Part shown: piece by piece, positions 42,468 to 49,741 of the stretch | How positions within the stretch are numbered: position 1 is the first letter of the stretch | Layout: each line of letters begins with the position of its first letter | NCBI GenBank assembly: GCA_964654185.1 | Contig: CAZZIE010000006.1 | Location: 1-64,000 of the forward strand | DNA from: CAYFQV01 sp964654185 | GTDB taxonomy: Bacteria > Spirochaetota > Spirochaetia > DSM-27196 > PWMO01 | DNA: 64,000 bases | Direction: 5' to 3' | Position numbers and translations under genes: made by a program | Notes under the pieces: model-generated | The model's input: the letters and a program-made list of their open reading frames with translations, nothing else | What the model was told of the DNA's origin: nothing | Databases searched by the model: none

Positions 42468-43019
42468 ATGAACAACAACGATATCGTTCCCGGTTTTGAC
42501 GAGGAAAAGGACGAAAGCCTAAAGATCCGGCTCCAGAAGGTGGACTCCGTCGACGGCGGTCTCATTCTCTATTTGACCGGCTACATCGATACCTACAACT
42601 CAAACTTCTTTCAGAAGCGTGTTACCCGTGCGGTCGAGGCGGGATACACCCGGCTGATCTTCCATTGTGGCGGGCTGAACTACGTGTCCAGTACCGGAAT
42701 CGGCTCCTTCACCGCGTTTCTCAAGGCGGTGAAGCCACGCGGCGGCGATCTGGTCCTCCTCGAGATCCAGCCCAAGGTATACGAAGTATTCCAGCTCCTC
42801 GGTTTCTCTCAGTTCTTCAATATCAAGGATAACCTTGACGAGGCGGTTGAGTTCTTCAAGAAGGGTGGAGTCACCGTCGAGTCGGACGTTTTCCCGAAGA
42901 TCTTCAAGTGCCCGATCTGCTCGAAGAAACTCAAGGCGACCAAGGCGGGGCGCTTCCGCTGTTCCGAGTGCAAGACCATCCTCGCGATAGACAACTCCGG
43001 GCAGGTCTTCCTCGGCTAG
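42468..43019 (+). CDS. STAS-domain anti-sigma-factor-antagonist-like protein with zinc ribbon
   Basis: Residues about 18-130 form a STAS domain like SpoIIAA/RsbV, with the phospho-acceptor loop NYVSSTGIGS (Ser74/75). Such proteins release sigma factors by binding anti-sigma kinases when dephosphorylated. Residues 145-183 form a C-terminal four-Cys zinc ribbon (CPIC ... CSEC), which is not part of the standard family and may bind nucleic acid or protein. No kinase or phosphatase partner is encoded nearby. YbjN and PspA follow. Confidence 0.85.
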   Translation: MNNNDIVPGFDEEKDESLKIRLQKVDSVDGGLILYLTGYIDTYNSNFFQKRVTRAVEAGYTRLIFHCGGLNYVSSTGIGSFTAFLKAVKPRGGDLVLLEIQPKVYEVFQLLGFSQFFNIKDNLDEAVEFFKKGGVTVESDVFPKIFKCPICSKKLKATKAGRFRCSECKTILAIDNSGQVFLG

Positions 43020-43075
43020 CGTTCATCCTGTAGAATGGCTCCACTCTAGAATCCAACAAGTCGGAGCCGAACGCA

Positions 43076-43453
43076 ATGGATAGTGCCAAAATCGAAGGAT
43101 ACCTCATCAATCTGGGCCTGACGTTCCGGGACCTCGGAGATAAGGCGTGGATGATTGAAGATCCCGAAAGCGGTCTCAGCAACGTGGTTGTCTTTGCCCA
43201 GGACTCCCTCGTTACCATTCGGACAAAGATCATGAACGTCCCGAGTGAGCGCCGGGAGGAGTTCTTCCAGACGCTACTCTCCCTCAACGCAGAAATGATC
43301 CACGGGGCCTACGCTCTGGACGACGACAACGTTATCTTGATTGATACGTTGGAGCTTGAGACCATGGACCTGGAGGAGTTCCAGGCATCGCTGGACGCAA
43401 CAGGGCTGGCCCTTGCCCAACATTACGCCGTGCTTTCAGAATTTCGCACGTAA
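43076..43453 (+). CDS. YbjN-family protein (CesT/type III chaperone-like fold)
   Basis: Protein of 125 residues resembling YbjN, a family with a type III secretion chaperone-like fold and roles in motility and stress regulation in enterobacteria. The pattern is beta-rich N-terminal (AWMIED, NVVVFAQDSLVTIRT) then helices (RREEFFQTLLSLNAEM). CGGAG lies nine bases before the ATG. It precedes pspA by 14 bases, so it may act as partner or chaperone of PspA. Confidence 0.75.
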   Translation: MDSAKIEGYLINLGLTFRDLGDKAWMIEDPESGLSNVVVFAQDSLVTIRTKIMNVPSERREEFFQTLLSLNAEMIHGAYALDDDNVILIDTLELETMDLEEFQASLDATGLALAQHYAVLSEFRT

Positions 43454-43467
43454 GGAGGAGGATCCCC

Positions 43468-44304
43468 GTGGGGATTTTTGAACGATTCAGACGACTGGTC
43501 CAGTCCAATCTCAACGATATGATCAGCAAGGCGGAGGATCCCGAGAAGATGCTCAACCAGCTGATCACCGATATGAATCAGCAGCTCATCGAGTCCAAGA
43601 AGAGCGTCGCCTCCGCCATTGCCGACGAGAAGAAGATCGAGCGGCAGATGAACCAGAGCCGGGAACAGGCCCAGGAGTGGGAACGCAAGGCCATGCTCGC
43701 AGTTCGCGCCGGAAAGGATGATCTCGCCAAGGAAGCGCTTGGACGCAAGCGCGAAATGGAGAAGTACGCCGGCGAGTACAAGGAACAACTCGATCAGCAG
43801 CACGAGTCGGTAGAGAAGCTGAAGACCTCGCTCCGCGGATTACAGCAGAAGATCGAAGAGGCCCAGCGCAAGAAGAACCTTCTTGTTGCACGGTCCAAGC
43901 GCGTAGAGGCGCAGAAGAAGCTGCAGAGCACGCTGAGCGGGATGTCCGATACCTCCGCCTTCGAGGCCTTCGACCGTATGTCCCAGAAGATGGACCAACT
44001 CGAGGCTGAGAACGAGGCAATGGAGGAGCTCGAGGACTACTCCGGCAAGCAGGATATCGACGAGAAGTTCGCGGAGCTGGAGTCCGGCAGTGGCGACGCC
44101 GACAAGATGCTGGACGACCTCAAGAAGCGGATGGCTATCGAGGACCAGACAAGCGGTTCCTCCGGGAAGTCCGGAGAGACCGGCAAGTCCGAGAGTAAGG
44201 CCGACAGCAAGGGCTCATCCTCCGACGGGTCGCCCTCGGAGAGTGAAGAGGATGTCGACGCTACACTGGAAGAGCTCAAGCGCCGCATGAAGGATGAGGA
44301 GTAG
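43468..44304 (+). CDS. pspA: PspA/IM30-family membrane-stress protein
   Basis: ESCRT-III-like protein that binds and remodels stressed inner membrane. The 278-residue protein starts with the amphipathic MGIFERFRRLVQSNLNDM helix and continues as long coiled coil (to about residue 215). An acidic Ser/Gly/Lys-rich linker follows, and a last helix (EEDVDATLEELKRRM) as in longer PspA/Vipp1 relatives. GTG start with a strong AAGGAGGAGG site upstream. The 3' end overlaps the winged-helix gene by 11 bases. Confidence 0.93.
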   Translation: MGIFERFRRLVQSNLNDMISKAEDPEKMLNQLITDMNQQLIESKKSVASAIADEKKIERQMNQSREQAQEWERKAMLAVRAGKDDLAKEALGRKREMEKYAGEYKEQLDQQHESVEKLKTSLRGLQQKIEEAQRKKNLLVARSKRVEAQKKLQSTLSGMSDTSAFEAFDRMSQKMDQLEAENEAMEELEDYSGKQDIDEKFAELESGSGDADKMLDDLKKRMAIEDQTSGSSGKSGETGKSESKADSKGSSSDGSPSESEEDVDATLEELKRRMKDEE

Positions 44305-44968
44305 CGATCCCCCGGACTCGCCCGCCGACCTTCCCTCAGCCATTCTCCTGAGTGACAGCGCGTCCGAACGGGCGCGCTTTCGTATCCATCTTCGGGATCT
44401 GCACGCCTGTACCTTCGAGGCCGCATCGAGCCTTGAGGAAATCGATTACGCCGACATCGTTGTGACCCCGAGCAGGCTGCTGCGCCGCGTGCTGGATGCC
44501 GCACCGGAGATCCCGGAAGCGGCGTGCCTGTTCGTGTTCGGCCCGGCGCGGGAGCTGCCGGCGGCCTACCTGGCAGGCGCCTGGGACTTCATGAAGGAAC
44601 CCTGGGACGTCGAGGAGTTGCTGTTCCGGGTGACGGCCCTCGCCGAAAGGGTTCACGCTCCCCTCCGCGGACCGGCAGGTACCCTCGGACCGAGGTCCCT
44701 CACCATAAACGACGTTGACATCCCCCTTTCGCGAGAAGACGTCCGGCTGCTGCGCGTGTTCTGGAACGCCCCGGACGGTGTGGCGACGCGACGGGCCCTT
44801 GCCTTTGCCCTGGGCGTGGACGCCGCCGGTGCTTCCCGCGCCGTGGACATGCGCGTGGCGAGGCTCCGGAAGCGTCTGCAGCCCGCTTTCGCATACGACA
44901 ACCCCATTGTTTCGATCCGGGGGCGCGGATACCGTCTCAACAGGGACCTTCCACAGGGTTGTGGATAA
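44294..44968 (+). CDS. OmpR-like winged-helix regulator with non-phosphorylatable receiver
   Basis: Two-domain protein of 224 residues. The first part has receiver-like length and order but lacks the acceptor Asp: the expected strand end reads YADIVVTPSRLL, and the early acidic pair is also lost. Residues about 135-220 are an OmpR/PhoB winged helix (LSREDVRLLRVF, recognition helix with VDMRVARLRKRL, and the wing SIRGRGYRL). It overlaps pspA by 11 bases, so it probably reports on or controls the YbjN-PspA response without phosphorylation. The stop codon lies within a perfect DnaA-box sequence (44960-44968). Confidence 0.8.
   Translation: MRSSDPPDSPADLPSAILLSDSASERARFRIHLRDLHACTFEAASSLEEIDYADIVVTPSRLLRRVLDAAPEIPEAACLFVFGPARELPAAYLAGAWDFMKEPWDVEELLFRVTALAERVHAPLRGPAGTLGPRSLTINDVDIPLSREDVRLLRVFWNAPDGVATRRALAFALGVDAAGASRAVDMRVARLRKRLQPAFAYDNPIVSIRGRGYRLNRDLPQGCG
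44960..44968 (-). promoter_or_regulatory. DnaA-box-like 9-mer (TTATCCACA)
   Basis: Perfect match to the consensus box on the minus strand, overlapping the winged-helix gene stop. A second box with one mismatch (TTTTCCACA, minus strand) lies at 45184-45192. The 330-bp gap 44969-45298 between them is the most AT-rich stretch in the window. No dnaA or dnaN is nearby. Confidence 0.35.
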
Positions 44969-44998
44969 ATTGTGAGCAATTTCGACTGTCCGCAGCCA

Positions 44999-45145
44999 TT
45001 AAGCGACCACCTCGTCACTTCGGATGGCTCCCGCTTTCCGTTGCAAAGCCGCGCCGCCCCCGAAACATCGTAAAGATTTGTATCTAAAGGACTTATACCG
45101 CACAGACGCATTTTCGAGGTTTTTGTACATTTCTTCGGTGCTCAT
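44999..45145 (-). CDS. Possible small ORF, 48 residues
   Basis: Minus-strand frame in the AT-rich gap, starting MSTEEMYKNLENASVRY and containing the duplicated YKSFRYKSLR. It has a basic middle and no recognised family. No ribosome-binding site is seen, and it uses codons (AGA, TTA) rare in the neighbours. A GTG six bases upstream of the ATG region is an alternative start. It may simply be a chance frame. Confidence 0.2.
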   Translation of the reverse strand: MSTEEMYKNLENASVRYKSFRYKSLRCFGGGAALQRKAGAIRSDEVVA

Positions 45146-45263
45146 GGTGTTCACAATTCGATACAGCGCAACCTGATTTGCTTGTGGAAAACTTGTGCAA
45201 TCTAGTGGGGTGTTTATCCTAGTGTCCGACAATTCGGCCACTTGAACGGTCCCATTTGTTCTG

Positions 45264-45292
45264 TTGAACAGCCCCCGGGGCCGTGCTAAAGT
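45264..45292 (+). promoter_or_regulatory. Promoter predicting a leaderless mRNA for the envelope operon
   Basis: TTGAAC (45264-45269), 17-bp spacer, TAAAGT (45287-45292), six bases, then GTG 45299. The spacer contains CCCCCGGGG. Confidence 0.5.
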
Positions 45293-45298
45293 CAGCCT

Positions 45299-46264
45299 GT
45301 GAAAGAGGTTCTCTCGGCAGCCGGTCGGTTTCTCGCGATCCTCTTCGTTGTATTGATCACTGTTGTCGGTGTCACCTTTCTCCTCGGCGCCATTCCCGTC
45401 TGGAGCGGTGCCGTACAGGCGAGCGCAGCCACCTTTCTCGACCTCGCCGTCGACACTCTGAGAGATACCTGGCTCGCAACCGGCGCCCTCGCGATCATCG
45501 CGTGGCTTTTCTCGCTCCTGCGACGGCCGGATCACCGCTTCGTCACTCGTCTGGTCGTCTTCGTGATCGGGACGGTCATCTTCCTGGCCGGAGGTGTGGT
45601 GATCCGCATGCTGGGGCAGGGAGTCGCCGCGCCGCCGGCCGGCGTTGTCGTCGAGCCTCAGGGCTACTACCACACAGGCGACGGATTTCTCTATCTCGAT
45701 GCCCGGGAGGGGCTGACCTACCGGGGCGGTATCCGCCTCCAGGCCGGGGACGCCCCCCGGATCACCGCACTCCGGACGGTGCGGCAGGACCCGGAGGCCG
45801 GCACCGTAACGATTCCGGCAACGGAGGAGCGTCTCGCCCTGGGCGGCTTCAACAGCGTGTACTGGAACGAGACGGTGCCGCCGGCCGGATTCGGCGGGTT
45901 CTTCAGGAACGCCGCGGATGTCGGCAGGACCTGGATCGCAGATGCATCGGTGAGTAACCTTCCCTATCTGGCCTTTGGCATCGTCCTGATGGCTCTTTGT
46001 CTGTCGGCGTGGAGTATCGTGCGCCTTTCCCGGTGGCCCCTTCTCAATGCAATCCTGATGGTCCTGCTCATCTGGGGCCTCGTCACCGTCCTGTCGCTGG
46101 ATATGAACCAGGTAGTCGCCGACCTGCTGGGCGACGATCTCTCCGAGGGTGTCAGGGAGTTTCTGCCTCACGCGCTCCTTGCTTCACTTGCCGTGGTCTT
46201 TGCCGTGATAAACGTCTTTCAGCCACCGTTCCGACAGTGGCAGAGGAATGTCGCCGGTGGATGA
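45299..46264 (+). CDS. Membrane protein with 3+3 TM LptF/LptG-like topology
   Basis: Protein of 321 residues with three hydrophobic helices at the N-terminus (about residues 10-32, 58-75 and 83-104), a predicted beta-rich periplasmic domain (about 112-220) and three C-terminal helices (about 222-243, 252-270 and 290-308). The run GDGFLYLDAREG in the periplasmic domain resembles the beta-jellyroll of LptF/LptG lipopolysaccharide transporters. Overall identity is too low for me to name it. It is the first gene of an operon and the next gene has the same topology, as in lptF-lptG pairs. GTG start just downstream of a promoter. Confidence 0.7.
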   Translation: MKEVLSAAGRFLAILFVVLITVVGVTFLLGAIPVWSGAVQASAATFLDLAVDTLRDTWLATGALAIIAWLFSLLRRPDHRFVTRLVVFVIGTVIFLAGGVVIRMLGQGVAAPPAGVVVEPQGYYHTGDGFLYLDAREGLTYRGGIRLQAGDAPRITALRTVRQDPEAGTVTIPATEERLALGGFNSVYWNETVPPAGFGGFFRNAADVGRTWIADASVSNLPYLAFGIVLMALCLSAWSIVRLSRWPLLNAILMVLLIWGLVTVLSLDMNQVVADLLGDDLSEGVREFLPHALLASLAVVFAVINVFQPPFRQWQRNVAGG

Positions 46265-47972
46265 GTCACTGCGCAAGACCTTTCTGGCCGGGATACCGGC
46301 GCTCCTGCTGGCGGTGGGCGTTTCGATCGGGCTCTCACTCTGGCAGATGCCGGAAGACATCCTCATTGCGCCCATGCGGGGCCCCTGGGTTCTCAACGAT
46401 GTGGTGATTCGCCTCATCGACATCCTGATTCCCCTGGCCATGACGGTCTTCGCCGTGGTGTTTTCACTCCTGTTGAACCCGGCGCACATCTCCGGCGAGA
46501 AGGGCGCCATGCCCGGGTTCTTTCGCCTGGCCCATCAGGTACTGGTCTTCATCATTATTGGTACCGTTGTGTACGGCATCATTCTGGGCGTGCTCCGGCC
46601 GGTGGCGGTATCCGCCCGGGAGCGCGCGGAAGCGGACAGCGTTATTGCCGCGGAGGCACTGGAGCGCGGGCGCAACTACATGGAAGCGGAGCGCTACAGC
46701 GATGCAGCGCGCGCCTTCGGCTCCTACCTGGCGCTGAATCCCGGCGACGAAGCGGTGGTGGAGGAATTGACTCAGGCGCGCGCCGCCATGCGCACGGTTT
46801 CGGACGGCGAAGCCGAGGCACCGGAGCAGGGCTTCACGCCCGCTCAGGCGCTGCGCGACCTTTCGGTGGGGGACCTCATCCGGCGCGCCCAGGAGTTCCT
46901 GGCGAACGACGACTTCTTCTCGGCGCACTACTACGCGAGCCAGGCGCTGAATCTGGACCCGGAATCGCCGCAGGCGCAGCAGATCGCCGCGAGAGCGCGG
47001 GCGGCTTTGCAGCGACCGACACCCAATCAGGAAGAGCAGGCGCAGGCCGAGGTGTTCCGTCGAAAACGGGATGGCTACCTTGCTCTCTATGAGGAGAACG
47101 ATCCCATCTCTGCGTACTACATCTTCACACGACTGCAGGAGGAGCAGCCCCGTGACCCGGATGTGGAACGCTACTACGCCGAAGCGCTCGATCGGGTGCA
47201 GGAAGTCTCGTTTTTCGTTGATGATGCTCAGCAGAACGTCGATCTGCCGGGAAGCCACAACATCGTCTTCACCTTCATGGAGAGCGGAGATATCCGCACC
47301 CACGTGTGGGTGGACAAGACCGTCCTGGCTACGTCGGGAACGTACCTCTACGGAATCGAGGCGATCGGCCTTCGGGGCGGTACCACGGAGTACCACCTCC
47401 TTGCGGACTACGGAAAGATGGTGGGCGACGTTCTGAACATGCGCGGAATCGATCGCGACGTGCCGCAGCGCCGGACGGAACCGCAGTACGTGGCGGGCTC
47501 GCGACCGCAGCAGGAACGCGTGCTCCTGCAGATCCCCTTCTCCACGGATGCCATGCTGCAGGCGAGTTACGCCGGGATCGGCATGGAAGAGGCCGGCGTG
47601 CTGCAGCTCCTCAATATGCGCAGCTCCTACCCGGGACTTGGCCACAGAGTGGCGCCGGTCTACCGGGAGCTCCTGCAACGACTGACCATGCCCTTCGCCT
47701 TCGTGGTGCTCTCCATTCTGTCGGTCGCCCTCGGATGGCGGTGGCGAAGCCGCTCCCTCTCACGCCCTTCGGTATTCGTCATTGCCATGGCCCCGCTCGT
47801 CTTTCTGCTCGCGTACTGGCTGGCAATGCTGTACATCTACCTGCACGAGGGCCTGACAACGCTGCTGGTGGCGACAACCGAACCGTTGATTGCGACGATC
47901 CTGCTGGTGGTGGTGGAGACGCTGGTGCTCGTCGTGGCACTGGTTGTCTTTGCCGGTCAGAAGACGAGATGA
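46248..47972 (+). CDS. LptF/LptG-like membrane protein with inserted TPR domain
   Basis: Protein of 574 residues. Three N-terminal helices (about 12-32, 48-70 and 87-110) are followed by a periplasmic region with TPR-like helical repeats (about 120-310) and a beta-rich part (about 325-460). Three C-terminal helices follow (about 480-500, 508-530 and 545-568). The segment ELLQRLTMPFAFVVLSILSV matches the pattern at the start of the C-terminal helices of LptF/LptG (E-x-H/Q-R-hydrophobic-P-F). The TPR insertion is not part of the known family. The start overlaps the preceding gene by 17 bases; the stop overlaps the J-protein start (ATGA). Confidence 0.7.
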   Translation: MSPVDESLRKTFLAGIPALLLAVGVSIGLSLWQMPEDILIAPMRGPWVLNDVVIRLIDILIPLAMTVFAVVFSLLLNPAHISGEKGAMPGFFRLAHQVLVFIIIGTVVYGIILGVLRPVAVSARERAEADSVIAAEALERGRNYMEAERYSDAARAFGSYLALNPGDEAVVEELTQARAAMRTVSDGEAEAPEQGFTPAQALRDLSVGDLIRRAQEFLANDDFFSAHYYASQALNLDPESPQAQQIAARARAALQRPTPNQEEQAQAEVFRRKRDGYLALYEENDPISAYYIFTRLQEEQPRDPDVERYYAEALDRVQEVSFFVDDAQQNVDLPGSHNIVFTFMESGDIRTHVWVDKTVLATSGTYLYGIEAIGLRGGTTEYHLLADYGKMVGDVLNMRGIDRDVPQRRTEPQYVAGSRPQQERVLLQIPFSTDAMLQASYAGIGMEEAGVLQLLNMRSSYPGLGHRVAPVYRELLQRLTMPFAFVVLSILSVALGWRWRSRSLSRPSVFVIAMAPLVFLLAYWLAMLYIYLHEGLTTLLVATTEPLIATILLVVVETLVLVVALVVFAGQKTR

Positions 47973-48712
47973 TCCTGCAATCCCCCTTCATCAGGCGCAT
48001 TGGAACGACCATGCGCCCCTTTCGCGGTGTCATTCTTGGCGGCCTGGCCGGAATTCCCCTCGGGCTGTACGGAGTCGCTCTCGGCGGCCTTACCGGGTTC
48101 CTGGTAGATCAGACGCTGGTACGGGGCCGGGAGAAGCGCCTCCCCCCACCGGTTCGCAGCCTGGTCGTGCTGGTCCGCTACTGCGGAAGTGCCGCCGATT
48201 TGCCCCACGGCCTTCTGCGCGACACACTGGCCGTGCTTGTCGATGCCGGCGTCATCTCCCCGGCCAGACGTATTTCGGTTCCGCGCGGGACCTGGCAGTT
48301 GCCGGTCCTGACCGGGGAAGCGCAGGCGGCGGCGGAGCGGCTTCGCATATCGATCGACGAGGCGCAGGCGCGCCGGCTCTGTGCGGCCTTCCGCACGGCG
48401 GCCTCGGAAGGGGAAATCGACGAGCTGAAGGCGAGCGAGATCCTCGGCTGGCTTCACGGCGCGGATACCGACAGCGCCGCCGGTGAGATCAGTCACGCCG
48501 TCACCCTCCTTGGCATCTCCGCGGACGCCCCGGTCGGGGATGCGAAGCGAGCGTACCGGCGGCTTGCGGCGCAGTTCCATCCCGACGCAACCTACGGGCT
48601 GACGGAGACGCAGCAGCGCGAAGCGGCGGAGGCGTTCCGGCGGATTCAGGAAGCCTACGAAACCTACGTCGCCTTCCGGGCCGCCGCCGACAGGAAGGAA
48701 GTCGATACGTGA
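47969..48712 (+). CDS. DjlA-like membrane-anchored J-domain protein
   Basis: Co-chaperone of DnaK anchored in the inner membrane. The 247-residue protein has an N-terminal Gly-rich transmembrane segment (about residues 16-38) and a helical TerB-like middle region (about 50-165). The C-terminal J domain (about 178-240) carries the HPD motif in AAQFHPDATYG. This is the DjlA order of parts. It is translationally coupled on both sides (ATGA with the preceding gene, GTGA with the next), so it may help fold or regulate the other operon products. Confidence 0.85.
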   Translation: MILQSPFIRRIGTTMRPFRGVILGGLAGIPLGLYGVALGGLTGFLVDQTLVRGREKRLPPPVRSLVVLVRYCGSAADLPHGLLRDTLAVLVDAGVISPARRISVPRGTWQLPVLTGEAQAAAERLRISIDEAQARRLCAAFRTAASEGEIDELKASEILGWLHGADTDSAAGEISHAVTLLGISADAPVGDAKRAYRRLAAQFHPDATYGLTETQQREAAEAFRRIQEAYETYVAFRAAADRKEVDT

Positions 48713-49659
48713 ACGTGCAAGAGGCGATCATTCGAGCGTTGCAGGAGGTGCGCACACCGCTGTGGGACACGGTGTTCGTCCTGGCAACGGGTCTGGGCGA
48801 GGAGGCGTTCATTATTGCCGTGAGTACGCTGATCTACTGGAACGTCTCCAAGCGCAGCGGCTACACCGTGGCCCTGGCGTATCTCGGTTCGATCGCCCTG
48901 AACGACGTGCTCAAACTGATCTTCCAGTCTCCCCGCCCGCACGAGGTTCTTGCGGGAGTTGCTGTGCGCCGACTGACGGGATCAGAGGGCTTTGCCTTTC
49001 CCGGCGTGCACACCCAGGGGGCCACGACGCTCTTCATTACCCTGGCGCTGCTGTTCCGGCGCAACCTCGTCTACCTGGCAACCGCTGCGGCGGTAGCCAT
49101 GGTAGGGATCTCCCGGATCTACCTGGGCGCGCAGTGGCCGGTTGATGTGCTTGCCGGCTGGGTGCTGGGAGCACTGACGGCCTTTCTCGTGTACCGCCTG
49201 ACCTGGCCGCGCAGACCGCGTCTGGCCGGAACCTCACGGACCTACGGGCCGCTTCGCACCGTGGTGACCATTGGAATTGCCAACGCCCTCGTCCTGGCCG
49301 TCGGGATCGGTATTCTCGCGCGCCTGGACCCCGCAGTGCTTGCCTCCGCTGCAATGGCGCGGATCGCCGGCGCGGCCATCGGGGTGCTCCTTGGGTTCCT
49401 GCTTGAAGACACCCTGGTCCAGTTCCGGTGCGAGGCGGCCCCTGCCGCCAGACTCATCCGCTACGTAGTGGGACTTGCAACAACCGCCGCGCTCCTGATC
49501 GGCGTGCAAGCACTCATTGACGCGACCATCCCCCGCGACACCACCCGGTACGCCGCGCAGTTTCTCCAGTACGGACTGGTGGGCCTCTGGATCACCGGCC
49601 TCTACCCGCTCATAGGGAAGCAGCTTGGGCTCTTCGAGCCGATGCTGCCGGCCGAGTGA
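48709..49659 (+). CDS. PAP2-fold membrane protein lacking the catalytic nucleophile
   Basis: Protein of 316 residues with a PAP2/undecaprenyl-pyrophosphatase-like core of about six helices plus three extra C-terminal helices. Motif 1 KLIFQSPRP (Lys69, Arg76) is intact. Motif 2 reads FPGVHTQGA rather than FPSGHTQ (His101 kept, Ser lost). Motif 3 reads SRIYLGAQWPVD: the nucleophilic His is Gln142, while Ser135-Arg136 and Asp146 remain. Phosphatase activity by the normal mechanism is unlikely; lipid-phosphate binding may remain. GTG start overlaps the J-protein stop. Last gene of the operon. Confidence 0.82.
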   Translation: MNVQEAIIRALQEVRTPLWDTVFVLATGLGEEAFIIAVSTLIYWNVSKRSGYTVALAYLGSIALNDVLKLIFQSPRPHEVLAGVAVRRLTGSEGFAFPGVHTQGATTLFITLALLFRRNLVYLATAAAVAMVGISRIYLGAQWPVDVLAGWVLGALTAFLVYRLTWPRRPRLAGTSRTYGPLRTVVTIGIANALVLAVGIGILARLDPAVLASAAMARIAGAAIGVLLGFLLEDTLVQFRCEAAPAARLIRYVVGLATTAALLIGVQALIDATIPRDTTRYAAQFLQYGLVGLWITGLYPLIGKQLGLFEPMLPAE

Positions 49660-49722
49660 CCCGGAGGTCCCCACGCCCCCGCGGCGGGCCCCTGACGGCT
49701 GCGGGCGGGCCCCGCGGCGCGG

Positions 49723-49740
49723 CGCGCCCATTCGGGCGCG
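49723..49740. terminator. GC-rich hairpin between convergent PAP2-like and murA genes
   Basis: Perfect stem CGCGCCC/GGGCGCG with loop ATTC, one base before the murA stop codon. No T-tract. Confidence 0.4.
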
Positions 49741-49741
49741 G

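Noticed and set aside
44960..45298. Chromosomal replication origin
   Set aside because: Only two DnaA-type boxes, no 13-mer-like unwinding repeats and no dnaA, dnaN, gyrB or rpmH nearby.
44999..46171. Minus-strand open frame of 390 codons covering the first envelope-operon gene
   Set aside because: Most of it is antisense to the 3+3 TM protein. Only its last 48 codons, in the AT-rich gap, were kept as a low-confidence small ORF.
47306..47968. In-frame upstream extension of the J-protein gene to 47306
   Set aside because: It lies wholly inside the upstream gene in another frame; the ATG at 47969 overlaps the stop and gives a normal DjlA-like N-terminus.
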